64,000 nt of DNA, from the NCBI GenBank assembly GCA_018064605.1, contig JAGHUX010000005.1:310001-374000 (forward strand). The letters are read 5' to 3'. Under the pieces are notes generated by a model that was given only the letters and a program-made list of their open reading frames with translations, was not told the origin of the DNA and did not search any database. Within the stretch, counting starts at the first letter, position 1. Each line of letters starts with the position of its first letter. Shown here one piece after another: positions 35,057 to 43,812 of this stretch. The translations under genes and the position numbers were made by a program. The DNA comes from Candidatus Limimorpha caballi (GTDB lineage: Bacteria > Bacteroidota > Bacteroidia > Bacteroidales > F082).

Positions 35057-36124
35057 TCAAACGCACCTCTCGCATCTGCCCCAATTCATTTTACACGCCG
35101 ATGACAAAACAGCATTGATTGCTATGGATAGGCTCTTATGTTTTATACAGAATTTTGACCAGTAATTCCAATAGCCCGGGAATCTGTGTATCAACGGGTT
35201 GTCGTATAAATCAGAGCGATTCACAAAAGAATCCACCCGCTTATAAAAGGCCGATATCTCTTTGCCGCCACTCAACTTGAACAGCCGACCGAGTGATTTA
35301 GTAACATTCCAGCAAGCACCCTCAAGCACTCCATCGGCAAATGTCTGAATGCCATCATCCGCTCGCTCGCGCTGGTCGATATCCCGTTGAATGGTGGAAT
35401 AGAGTGCCAGCATCCTTGTACCAAGAAGCAGATAGTCTGCATAATTCTTATAGCTATTTCTACGGGTAGTAGAGCCTTCACGATGGCAGATTATACAGCC
35501 TGTCTCCGGAGAGTATGCCATCCGCCGGGCATAATAGAGATGTGCCGCAACAAAGTCCGAATCTTCGTACAGTACCCCTTCACAGAACGGATAGTTTGAC
35601 TGGTTCAAAAATGTCTTGCTATAGATATATGCCACAGGTCCCGAACACCAATAAGGATGGGCCGTCTGCATATCTATGCCTGAGAAAATCCGTCCTGGAA
35701 TGAAGGAAAGGTGCTCTTTCTCTCCTATTATCCGCCCATTTTCATCGGCATTTGCAAAATGGAATGCCAACATATCGGTTTGCAGTTCTTTTGCCATTCG
35801 AATGGCCGGCACAATACCTTCTTTAACTGCATCATCGCTATCCACAAAACAGATGTACACCCCCCTTGCTATTGACAAGCCTCTGTTTCTCGCAGCACCT
35901 TGGCGATTGTTTTGCGCTTGACGAAGCAAAATCAAATTTGTTGCTCCTTCGTGGTTCTCCGCACAATAGTTCTGAGCTATCTCGACAGTATCGTCCGTGC
36001 TGCAATCATCCACAAATATCACCTCGAACTCGCTTTTTTCAAGCGGCAACGCATAGATGCTGTCCAGACAACGCTTGACAGTATTGGCCGAATTATAGGA
36101 AGGAATGATGAAGGAGACTAACAT
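35057..36124 (-). CDS. GT2-family glycosyltransferase
   Basis: The start MLVSFIIPSYNSANTVKR at 36124 gives 355 residues; in-frame codons upstream are not family-like. Motifs: FEVIFVDDCSTDDTVEIAQN near residue 35, RQAQNNRQGAARNRGLSIAR, YICFVDSDDAV (DXD) near 92, and EDSDFVAAHLYYARRM near 183. With the genes at 36133 and 37173 it forms a run of three related GT2 enzymes. The closest similarity by eye is to 37173-38204 (shared RQGAARNRGL and CFVDSDD/VFVDSDD), pointing to duplication. Confidence 0.9.
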   Translation of the reverse strand: MLVSFIIPSYNSANTVKRCLDSIYALPLEKSEFEVIFVDDCSTDDTVEIAQNYCAENHEGATNLILLRQAQNNRQGAARNRGLSIARGVYICFVDSDDAVKEGIVPAIRMAKELQTDMLAFHFANADENGRIIGEKEHLSFIPGRIFSGIDMQTAHPYWCSGPVAYIYSKTFLNQSNYPFCEGVLYEDSDFVAAHLYYARRMAYSPETGCIICHREGSTTRRNSYKNYADYLLLGTRMLALYSTIQRDIDQRERADDGIQTFADGVLEGACWNVTKSLGRLFKLSGGKEISAFYKRVDSFVNRSDLYDNPLIHRFPGYWNYWSKFCIKHKSLSIAINAVLSSACKMNWGRCERCV

Positions 36125-36132
36125 TTCTGCGA

Positions 36133-37164
36133 TTATGCTTTTCCGTAGCGAATTCTTCTGTATATTTCCCGAAAAGCATCTACAGGGAATCGAATTCCTA
36201 GAAGCCTCCAAAAACGCACATAAGACAACGGAAGGTAAGAATTCAAACGCAACTTGCCAATTTCTTGATACATTATAGGTCTTTTGTTCTTAAGGAGATT
36301 ATCGAATGCAGATAACAAAGACTCATCAAATAACTGTCTATTTTGTTTTATCAAGCAAATCTTATATACTCCACACGACAGATGTTTAATCTGTGCTTCA
36401 AGTCTGCAAGCTCCAATTTGTCGCGCGTCAAACTCCGATAAGTTGTCGCTAAATTCGATCATATTTCGAATCAGCTCAGTATAGTGTCCTGCGCTTTTAA
36501 GAAGAACCTGAGGATCCATCGTTTGCCCCTCTCGGCCAATGACATAGTGATATACATTTAATGGCAGATAAATAGCTTTTTGAACTCGTGTTTGAGGATA
36601 AAATACCCATTCCGTATCGGTATAAGAAATACCTTCTGTTTGACGATAATTCATCTCTCGCAAGAGTTGAGTCTTATACGTTATAGAATGCAAGCCATAG
36701 TACTCGGCATCCTTAATCTCCTGGAACAAAAATGGAGAATTATATGGCAATTTAAATCTAAAAGTTTTAACCACCGTCCCGTCATTATCGACTTGATTAA
36801 AATCCGTTATCACCATGTCCATATCCATCGATTCCAATTCTTCTAAAAAGCTGATAAAATTGGCCGTGCCGAACCAATCATCCGCATCAAGCACCTTGAT
36901 ATATTTTCCTGTTGCCTCTTTCAAGCCCCGGTTCACACACGAACCGTAGTTGCCGTTTTCTTTGTCTATTACGCGGAAGGTGTTAGGGAATCTGTCCTGA
37001 TATGAGTAAGCTATCTGTGACGAACGGTCCTTGCTTCCGTCATTTATGACAAGCACCTCGAGACTTTGCATCATATCATCCGACACAATCAACGAGTCAA
37101 GACATCTTCCCAGATAGTCTTGCATGTTATAGGTCGGGATGATTATGGTCAGGAGTTTTTGCAT
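36133..37164 (-). CDS. GT2-family glycosyltransferase
   Basis: The 343-residue protein starts QKLLTIIIPTYNMQDYLGRC. It has EVLVINDGSKDRSSQIAYSY near residue 35, YGSCVNRGLKEATGKYIKVL and DADDWFGTANF (DXD) near residue 94, then SYTDTEWVFYPQ near 185 as the acidic catalytic segment. It probably adds a hexose or N-acetylhexosamine to the lipid-linked glycan. Spacing to neighbours is 8 bases on each side, consistent with one operon. Confidence 0.9.
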   Translation of the reverse strand: MQKLLTIIIPTYNMQDYLGRCLDSLIVSDDMMQSLEVLVINDGSKDRSSQIAYSYQDRFPNTFRVIDKENGNYGSCVNRGLKEATGKYIKVLDADDWFGTANFISFLEELESMDMDMVITDFNQVDNDGTVVKTFRFKLPYNSPFLFQEIKDAEYYGLHSITYKTQLLREMNYRQTEGISYTDTEWVFYPQTRVQKAIYLPLNVYHYVIGREGQTMDPQVLLKSAGHYTELIRNMIEFSDNLSEFDARQIGACRLEAQIKHLSCGVYKICLIKQNRQLFDESLLSAFDNLLKNKRPIMYQEIGKLRLNSYLPLSYVRFWRLLGIRFPVDAFREIYRRIRYGKA

Positions 37165-37172
37165 GAATCAAT

Positions 37173-38204
37173 CTATTGCTGACGGTGTTGTCTTTGAAAA
37201 GATATAAGTTTCCGTATCAAATCGGCTATGGGGGTCGCTATCAACAACAAAGGCAAAAACAACAATCGATTTGAGACGATATAATGGACAGTCCTTGACA
37301 TTTGATACTCATTGCACAATCGTTTCAAGTCAAAAATCAAAGGCTTCAAGTGTTTCTCATCATAAAAACTAAGATTCTCAACCCAGGAAAACTTGGTTAA
37401 ATAGCGAAGTCTCAGGAAGTTTTCTATTTCTTCTTTTCCTAAGATGTATAACAACTGGGATAAATTAGGACACTGCCCAACCAGACGTTCAGATAAATCG
37501 ATGTGCCTTATTCCACTGGCCACATGATCAAAAATCGTTGAGTATTTGGGCGCACGACAAGTGGAATTGTGATTGCAGCAATAGCGATAAGCACGTTTGG
37601 GACTGTAAGTAACCGTCCATGCTTGACTCAGCACATATGCCAACCAGTCTCTGTCTTCATGTTGACGATCCTCTACAAAAGGATATTTAAGTGAAACGAG
37701 AAAACTCCGGCGAATGATATAACTCCAAGGAAACCAAAAAACCCCGTCATTAAAAAATCGTTCGCAATATGCAGTACCTGTCATTATTTCCCCTTGTGGC
37801 AAATCAATGTCCATATGCGACATCTCGTTCTGTTTAATTTCCCGTTCAATACCGAAATAAACCATATCAGCCTTTGTCTGTAGAGCTATCTTATATGCTT
37901 CCACAAAATCCGGCAGCAGATAATCATCACTATCTACGAAAACTATATACTCTCCTTTCGCCTCTTTCAACCCTCTATTTCTCGCAGCACCCTGACGATG
38001 GTTTTCGGGCTGGCAGATAAGACACACCTGTTTATGAGATACAATATATTCTCTCACAACATCCCGTGTATCGTCCGTAGAGCAATCATCCACTACAATA
38101 ACCTCATAATCTGTCTCTGGGATAGCAAGATTTGTTATGCTATCCAGACAGCGGACAATGTATTCGCTGCCGTTATAGACGGGGATAATAAAAGAAAGCG
38201 TCAC
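37173..38204 (-). CDS. GT2-family glycosyltransferase
   Basis: The 343-residue protein starts MTLSFIIPVYNGSEYIVRCL. It has YEVIVVDDCSTDDTRDVVRE near residue 33, PENHRQGAARNRGLKEAKGE, YIVFVDSDDYLLPDF (DXD) and EDRQHEDRDWLAYVLSQAW near 175. A C-terminal hydrophobic stretch (LFLPLLLIATPIADLI) may attach it to the membrane. It is a close relative of the gene at 35057. Confidence 0.9.
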   Translation of the reverse strand: MTLSFIIPVYNGSEYIVRCLDSITNLAIPETDYEVIVVDDCSTDDTRDVVREYIVSHKQVCLICQPENHRQGAARNRGLKEAKGEYIVFVDSDDYLLPDFVEAYKIALQTKADMVYFGIEREIKQNEMSHMDIDLPQGEIMTGTAYCERFFNDGVFWFPWSYIIRRSFLVSLKYPFVEDRQHEDRDWLAYVLSQAWTVTYSPKRAYRYCCNHNSTCRAPKYSTIFDHVASGIRHIDLSERLVGQCPNLSQLLYILGKEEIENFLRLRYLTKFSWVENLSFYDEKHLKPLIFDLKRLCNEYQMSRTVHYIVSNRLLFLPLLLIATPIADLIRKLISFQRQHRQQ

Positions 38205-38233
38205 AATCTGTTTTTTCTTTATTATGTTGTCAG

Positions 38234-39338
38234 CTACCTCAATAAGTGTGTATGAAAGAATTCATTTGCCCTTGAACGCAATTGGTTTATTCTGCTATCA
38301 ACGGCACACCAGTCAATCTCCTTTAAGGATAGACCGGAATCCAATTGATTCGGCAAAACAATCCTATCCGTAATATCAAACACTGAAAGCACATCCAGAA
38401 ATCTTGTATCAGGGTCTGATGTCAAAACTATAAATGGCTTATGATAAAGCAGTGCGAATATTATCAGATGCATTGAACGGCCTATTATAAAATCTGAATG
38501 CCGGACAAGATTGAGAAATTCAGATGGGCCGGAATCATTTCGATTGATGAAGGACTTAATCGGTTGATATGTGGAATTGGAATTAACTGCTTTTAATCCC
38601 ATTCTTTTTGCATATTTAGCAATAGCACCTTTCTCATCATTTTCACCTCCTGGATTATAATAAAAGAGATAGTTATCGCTTATCAATCTCTTGGAAGTTT
38701 CTAATTGATTATAATCTTCAGCAGATAGCAACCAAGCCGGATCCGGCATTTCAAGAATCTCTTTTCGCACTATTTGATGCAATGCTCCTATACTCGATTT
38801 CTCACGAATAGATATAGCATCAAAGTCAGATAGCGCACTGCGAAGGAGAATGTCTATATCATTCGGATAAATCAATCCCCCCCATTGATGGTGCGTATGA
38901 TATTTTTTTGCAATGGGGCAAAGAAAATGGCAAGAAATAACCGAAATAAAAATCGACAAGAGCAACATTCCATATTTGATCCCCACCAACTACAACCACA
39001 TCAAAATTATTCGAAACAATGATATCTTTTGTCTCAGAGATACCACTGTGCAATTCGGTCAAATGCATATACCGTTTCAGGAATTGTTCAAATCGATTCC
39101 ATTTCTTACAATTCTTGAGAAACAGGATAGGATGCAAGAGCCGTTCTTTGAGCGCTACCCGATTCCAGTACCTATACGGTTTTGGATATAATTTTTGTTG
39201 TGAAAAACCACGATAATTTATAATGGAAACATCGCACCCCAAACCTTCCAAATAAGTTTGCAAAGCATAAGCCTGTAACATTGCGCCATAGTTATGAGCA
39301 GCATGGAAAGTCAAAATTCCAACCTTTTTTCCCGTCAT
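38234..39338 (-). pseudogene. Polysaccharide pyruvyl transferase gene split by a frameshift in a G7 tract
   Basis: The start MTGKKVGILTFHAAHNYGAM at 39338 overlaps the stop of the upstream gene (ATGA). The first frame has LQAYALQTYLEGLGCDVSII, VVVGGDQIWNVALVDFYFG and SYAPSMGG, then stops. The second frame resumes at YPNDIDILLRSALSDFDAIS, with IREKSSIGAL and DFIIGRSMHLIIFALLYHKP. The switch lies in seven G (38883-38877 on the minus strand); six would give one protein of about 367 residues. Complete enzymes add pyruvate ketals to sugars. Mutation, phase variation or sequencing error are all possible. Confidence 0.9.
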
Positions 39339-40504
39339 TTCACCCTCCTCCAAACTTTCTTTATTTTCCTCCTAACCCTGACCACCGGTGCATCATGCGC
39401 TGCAACGTAGTCGGCCAGACTTTGCAATCCTAATCCATGGAAGAAAAAATACCTGTTCCTGCGGCTGCTGATAGGATTCTCTCCATTTGCTCCTTGGTTG
39501 CATAGAACGGCATTTCCTATGGATTGTTCCTTGACGGTCAATGAATTGGACAACTTATTAAGAATGTTATGACCTTCAGCAGAGTGAACCAGAACAATGG
39601 ATGTGCCCTTGTTGTCAAACATCTCCGGGCAAAGGGAATCCGCTCCCCAATAGTCGGCAATGGTCAAATCCGAGACTCTGTCGCTGGTTCGGTACATACA
39701 ATGATAACAACTGCGTCTAAGGAAAACGTTTCTAAGAAATCCGCGAAAGTAGCGGTTATCCGTTTGTCCCTCAGAAAGCCTTGAGCCATCTGAGAAACCT
39801 ATGGAAATCTGGAAATTATTCCATCCATACTCCTTATTCCTGAAGTTGACCTCCGTCACTTTTTTGCACTTTGCCACCCATTTCAAATACTTTCTCCATA
39901 CGCCGGGACTCGGAACGCCGTGGCATATCAAATCGACTGTCAGAAGATTCTCGTATTTTCGCCCCAGCATTTTCAGTAATCCTGCAATCTGGCAGGGTGT
40001 GCCGGAGTATAATACCTGCCGTCCCTGATTTAGAAACTCCCGGCATTCCCGAAATGACTCTTCCGTACGGCTCTGGAGATATTTGCTTCTCATAAAAGGT
40101 GCAATTCCTTCACGGGACTCTGTATAATCGTGATGGACTCCCAGAAAATCCTCGTCGAATCTCGCACCGAAAACCACTCCTCCGTTACTTATGATATAAT
40201 CCGCCAGAGCGTGAAATACACCGCCCGAGGAGGAACTCAAGCGTATCTCCTCATTATTGTTGATGATGGCGTATGCTTTGGTCTCACCTGGAAGTGATTT
40301 GGGTTGAGGGCTGATAACAGGGCAAGTAGCCTCGCATTTGTGGCATTGAACACATTTTGAGGCATCGATTTCCGGCTGAAGAAAACCTTCACTGTCATCA
40401 ACTATCGTAATGCATCCGGACGGGCAGACGGATGCGCAGGCAGAGCATCCTGTGCAGCTATCTCTGTCTGCAAGACGAATCGATGTGTCTCTTTTATTAT
40501 TCAT
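39335..40504 (-). CDS. Coenzyme F420 hydrogenase/dehydrogenase beta-subunit family protein with two 4Fe-4S clusters
   Basis: The 389-residue protein has two N-terminal ferredoxin motifs, CTGCSACASVCPSGCI near residue 18 and CVQCHKCEATCPV near 51. FrhB-like domains follow: SSSGGVFHALADYIISNGGV, SKYLQSRTEESFRECREFLN, LYSGTPCQIAGLLKMLGRKY and VDLICHGVPSPGVWRKY. Such genes are regular neighbours of pyruvyl transferase genes in Bacteroidetes and Firmicutes glycan loci, as here. Their redox role is not known to me; F420 itself is unlikely in this phylum. Confidence 0.88.
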   Translation of the reverse strand: MNNKRDTSIRLADRDSCTGCSACASVCPSGCITIVDDSEGFLQPEIDASKCVQCHKCEATCPVISPQPKSLPGETKAYAIINNNEEIRLSSSSGGVFHALADYIISNGGVVFGARFDEDFLGVHHDYTESREGIAPFMRSKYLQSRTEESFRECREFLNQGRQVLYSGTPCQIAGLLKMLGRKYENLLTVDLICHGVPSPGVWRKYLKWVAKCKKVTEVNFRNKEYGWNNFQISIGFSDGSRLSEGQTDNRYFRGFLRNVFLRRSCYHCMYRTSDRVSDLTIADYWGADSLCPEMFDNKGTSIVLVHSAEGHNILNKLSNSLTVKEQSIGNAVLCNQGANGENPISSRRNRYFFFHGLGLQSLADYVAAHDAPVVRVRRKIKKVWRRVK

Positions 40505-40530
40505 TCGGGAATACTCTTCCTTCTTTCTTC

Positions 40531-41403
40531 CTACACCGTATCCATAAAGCTCTTCTGCACCCTGTTGAAGACCACGATGCCGAAACCGAGCAGCAGCACC
40601 ATGAAGGCGAAACTGTAGGCGAGCCAGCCCCAGCCGATGAATTCGCCGGCGCTCAGGAAGCCGTATTTGAATGTCTCAATGACCGGAGTGACGGGGTTGA
40701 GGTGCATCAGCAAATCAACATTGAAGCCTGCGATGACCTTGCCCTTGACAAGGCTCAGAGGATAGACTATAGGCGTGGCGTACATCCAGAGCGAGACCAC
40801 AAAAGTGAAAAGTATCTGGAGGTCGCGGTATTTGGTGGTCATACTGGAGATGAGAATGCCGAAGCCAAGGGAGAGACCCGCCATCATCACCACCAGCAGC
40901 GGGAAGAGCAGGGCGAACCAGTTGAGAGCGGCAGCACAGCCCGGATCGAAAAGCGCATATAAAACATACACTATGACGAAGAAGCCAAGCTGGATGCCGA
41001 AGCGCAGGAGGTTGGAAATAACGTTGGCCACGGGCATCACCAGCCTCGGGAAATAAACCTTGCCGAAGATGCCGGCGTTGTCCACGAAGGTGTTGGAGGT
41101 CTTGGTGAGGCAGTCGGCAAAATACTGCCACATGGCGGTACCTGCCAGATAGAAGAGAGGCTGCGGCACGCCGTCGGTGCCGATGCCCGCGATTCCTCCG
41201 AACACGACCATATACATGGCCACGGTGAGAGCCGGCTGGATAATGAACCACAGCGGCCCCAGAATGGTCTGCTTGTATTGGGTGATGATGTTGCGCTTGA
41301 CAAAGAGCGACGTGAGGTCGCGGTAGCGCCACAACTCACCGAAGTCAACTGACAGCATCCTGTCTTTCGGCTTTATGACAACGTCCCATTCATCTTCTTT
41401 CAT
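40531..41403 (-). CDS. ABC-2 type polysaccharide export permease (Wzm/TagG type)
   Basis: The 290-residue protein starts in the cytoplasm with LWRYRDLTSLFVKRNIITQY and KQTILGPLWFIIQPALTVAM, the family signature. About six membrane segments follow (for example VISNLLRFGIQLGFFVIVYV, LLFPLLVVMMAGLSLGFGIL, WLAYSFAFMVLLLGFGIVVF), with AGTAMWQYFADCLTKTSNTF between. It forms the channel for an undecaprenyl-linked or lipid-linked glycan together with the ATPase at 32697. It is the first gene after a 257-base non-coding region that carries a promoter box. Confidence 0.93.
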   Translation of the reverse strand: MKEDEWDVVIKPKDRMLSVDFGELWRYRDLTSLFVKRNIITQYKQTILGPLWFIIQPALTVAMYMVVFGGIAGIGTDGVPQPLFYLAGTAMWQYFADCLTKTSNTFVDNAGIFGKVYFPRLVMPVANVISNLLRFGIQLGFFVIVYVLYALFDPGCAAALNWFALLFPLLVVMMAGLSLGFGILISSMTTKYRDLQILFTFVVSLWMYATPIVYPLSLVKGKVIAGFNVDLLMHLNPVTPVIETFKYGFLSAGEFIGWGWLAYSFAFMVLLLGFGIVVFNRVQKSFMDTV

Positions 41404-41573
41404 GCGAAAACGTTTTGGAATAAAGCAACAAGTTTACACAGCTTCGCCACTTGAGTCACACTGACCCATCTGGCAAAATCCTACATTCATTTAAAAACCA
41501 ACACATTACAAGCGACTTTCTTAATCAGACCGACTAAGTTCCTGCTTATAAGCCGTTTTTATTTTTCAGACTG

Positions 41574-41581
41574 CAAAGATA
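41574..41581 (-). promoter_or_regulatory. -7 box for the main glycan operon
   Basis: TATCTTTG on the minus strand matches TAnnTTTG and would give a leader of about 165 bases before the ABC permease gene. It overlaps a palindrome at 41578-41601. No -33 TTG is visible at the normal distance, which could mean the promoter needs an activator. Confidence 0.55.
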
Positions 41582-41601
41582 ACTTTTTTTTAAAAGTTAT
41601 C
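41578..41601. repeat. Perfect 10-bp inverted repeat overlapping the main promoter
   Basis: GATAACTTTT and AAAAGTTATC flank four T. The arms cover the -7 box and the bases just upstream of it, a position suited to an operator. Confidence 0.7.
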
Positions 41602-41660
41602 GTAACGTAAATAAAAATAAACAGGAGGGATGTCACTGCCCTCGTCGTAATTTTTCCCAA

Positions 41661-42791
41661 TCAATTCGAATGTCTGTGTCTGAAGACAATGTTTCGCATT
41701 ATTCTCCAGAAATAGACCCATTTCGTCTTTATTTTATGTTTTTCGTATGCCTTCAGGTAGCGCATCTCGCTTTCCTGGATTTCCTCAAGCGTTTCGGGGT
41801 TGTCGGCGTAGAACGGCGGCAGAATCCCCGGCTTGTATTTTGTCCTGAGCTGCTGAAGCTCCTTTGAATACAGGCTGAAATAATGCCGGCTCAGCGGCCT
41901 CACTCCAACCAGGCACATTTCGCCTTTGAGGACGTTGATGAACATCGGCCACTCGTCGATGAAGTGCCTCCGCAGGAAACGCCCCCACCCGGAGACACGG
42001 AAGTCGTCTTTTATCTTGCCGCCTTTCTCCAATCTGTTCGACTCGTACAGCGGTTTCTGAAGATATTCGGAATAGGCGTACATCGTGCGGAACTTGTACA
42101 CATATATCATCTTCCCGTCCTTGCCGACCCTCGGCAGCCTGACGACCGGGCTGTACGACGGGTGTTCGTCGGAGCACGGCACGCCAACTTTCCGGGCGAT
42201 GAAGAAATAGTGCTCGCCGACATAGAGTTCCCTGTACAGCTCGAAGCCGCAGAAATAAAGCCTCCCCATCACCTCCATCCGAGGAAGCGCACGCTTGACG
42301 TTCCTGTTCACCAGGAAATAGAACTTCCTGGTAAGTCGCATCTTCGGGCACATGCGGTGCCAGAAGAAATCCATCGCGTAAAGCGTCCTCGCCAAAAAAC
42401 GAGGATAGCCTCTCTTGTAGTACAGGTCATGACGTCTTCGCGCGGTCACGAAACAGGCTATGAAATAGCCGCCCTCGGCGAGTTTACGGTTGACGGAAAT
42501 CATGTACCTGTTCAGATAACGCTGGTTGTTGAGGAACCACTCGCCGAGCACGACATGCCCCGTCCCGTCGGCGACAGCCATGCTGCCCCTGGAATAATCA
42601 CTCAGCCAAGCGATGGTGTCTTCTGTGATAGGCTTGAAAAGCACACCGAACACCTTCTCAAGCTCCTCATCTCCGAGCGATGAGATGTCGAAGGATTGTC
42701 CGCAGTCGGCGTCATCCCTGTATTTCTCAATGACATCCTTCTCCCTGACGGATTCAAAAACCGGTATTTTGTCTTCTCTAAACAAGCGCAA
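41661..42791 (-). CDS. Bacterial sugar transferase with an unusual soluble N-terminal domain
   Basis: The 376-residue protein has a C-terminal bacterial sugar-transferase (PF02397-type) domain: VRLPRVGKDGKMIYVYKFRT near residue 216, FLRRHFIDEWPMFINVLKGE with the catalytic Asp-Glu, and CLVGVRPLSRHYFSLYSKEL. Such enzymes start glycan assembly on undecaprenyl phosphate. The hydrophobic hairpin that usually precedes KFRTM is missing. The first ~200 residues are soluble and vaguely like a methyltransferase without its SAM site (KLAEGGYFIACFVTARRRHD, GRLYFCGFEL). The start codon appears to be TTG; no ATG lies at the right place. Confidence 0.85.
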   Translation of the reverse strand: MRLFREDKIPVFESVREKDVIEKYRDDADCGQSFDISSLGDEELEKVFGVLFKPITEDTIAWLSDYSRGSMAVADGTGHVVLGEWFLNNQRYLNRYMISVNRKLAEGGYFIACFVTARRRHDLYYKRGYPRFLARTLYAMDFFWHRMCPKMRLTRKFYFLVNRNVKRALPRMEVMGRLYFCGFELYRELYVGEHYFFIARKVGVPCSDEHPSYSPVVRLPRVGKDGKMIYVYKFRTMYAYSEYLQKPLYESNRLEKGGKIKDDFRVSGWGRFLRRHFIDEWPMFINVLKGEMCLVGVRPLSRHYFSLYSKELQQLRTKYKPGILPPFYADNPETLEEIQESEMRYLKAYEKHKIKTKWVYFWRIMRNIVFRHRHSN

Positions 42792-42831
42792 AAATTTAAT
42801 GAATAAGGTTAAAATCCGGATGACCCGAAAA

Positions 42832-43812
42832 CTAATATCTGACGTCGTCCCAGCCGAACGGGTGCTTCGCCAGCGGTTTCTTCGCGAGCGGATGGTAGTC
42901 GCCCGTCAGCCCGACCGGCCTCGCGTTCCTGATGTCGTGCACTATCTGTATGCACGGCCTCGCCTCCGAGATGCGGAACCCCTTCCCGTCGAGGATGTCC
43001 TGATAGCTCTTGGTGTGCAATTCCGTGAATCCTTCGCTGAACTCGAACTCCTCACCGTCGATGTTTATAGCCCGGTAGGTCTTCTTCTCGCCCTGCACGG
43101 CGTTTTCCGGCAGGCATTCCGCGTTGATGCTCAGGAAATAGCGCACGCGTGCGTTCTTCAGCCCGAGGTAGCCCGCCACACGGTCGAAGCTCATGACATG
43201 TACGATGTTCTCCTGCACGGGCCCGAAGATCCACTGCAGCATGTCGTAGAAATGCACGCCGATGTTCGTCGCCACGCCGCCGCTCTTGTGATTGTCGCCC
43301 TTCCACGACGAATAGTACCATCTCCCGCGCGAGGTTATATATGTGAGGTCGATGTCGTAGATCTTGTCCTTGGGGCCATCCTCGACCTTCTTCTTCAACG
43401 CCACGATGCTGTCGTGAAGCCTGAGCTGCAATATGTTATACGCCCTGCAGCCCGTCTCCTCCTCCACTTTCATCAGCGCGTCGATGTTCCACGGATTCAG
43501 CACCACCGGCTTCTCGCAGATGACGTTGGCGCCGAGACGGAGGCCGTAACGGATGAAGGCATCGTGCGTGTAATTCGGCGTGCACACCGAAAGCCAGTCG
43601 ATGTTGCCGTCCGACCCTTTCACCTTGCTGCAATACCTGTCAAACAGAGCCTGCTCCGTGAAAAAAGCGCAATCGGGGAAGAAACTGTCAAGACGGCCTA
43701 CGCTGTCAAACAAATCATACGCGGCAACCAACTTGTTGCCCGTGTCAGCTATAGCCTTAAGGTGTCTCGGGGCTATGTACCCCGCAGCACCAATCAATGC
43801 AAAATTTGCCAT
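42832..43812 (-). CDS. Gfo/Idh/MocA family dehydrogenase, WlbA/WbpB-like
   Basis: The 326-residue protein begins MANFALIGAAGYIAPRHLKA, the Rossmann fold for NAD. It has WLSVCTPNYTHDAFIRYGLR and VICEKPVVLNPWNIDAL (EKP motif) near residue 110, and GGVATNIGVHFYDMLQWIFG near 188 with the catalytic Asp/His region. This pattern fits the UDP-N-acetylglucosaminuronate 3-dehydrogenase group (WlbA/WbpB), which begins 2,3-diacetamido-uronate synthesis. The aminotransferase and N-acetyltransferase partners are not evident in the window. It precedes the sugar transferase gene by 40 bases. Confidence 0.87.
   Translation of the reverse strand: MANFALIGAAGYIAPRHLKAIADTGNKLVAAYDLFDSVGRLDSFFPDCAFFTEQALFDRYCSKVKGSDGNIDWLSVCTPNYTHDAFIRYGLRLGANVICEKPVVLNPWNIDALMKVEEETGCRAYNILQLRLHDSIVALKKKVEDGPKDKIYDIDLTYITSRGRWYYSSWKGDNHKSGGVATNIGVHFYDMLQWIFGPVQENIVHVMSFDRVAGYLGLKNARVRYFLSINAECLPENAVQGEKKTYRAINIDGEEFEFSEGFTELHTKSYQDILDGKGFRISEARPCIQIVHDIRNARPVGLTGDYHPLAKKPLAKHPFGWDDVRY

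Noticed and set aside
34145-35104. Plus-strand frame of 319 codons opposite the Bro-N gene
   Set aside because: Antisense shadow; the minus strand has clear Bro-N and DinD-like motifs and a promoter box.
5442-43812. Complete insertion sequences or transposases within the glycan locus
   Set aside because: No transposase with a recognisable DDE or tyrosine motif was seen; only the unexplained gap at 32340-32696 could hold a relic.
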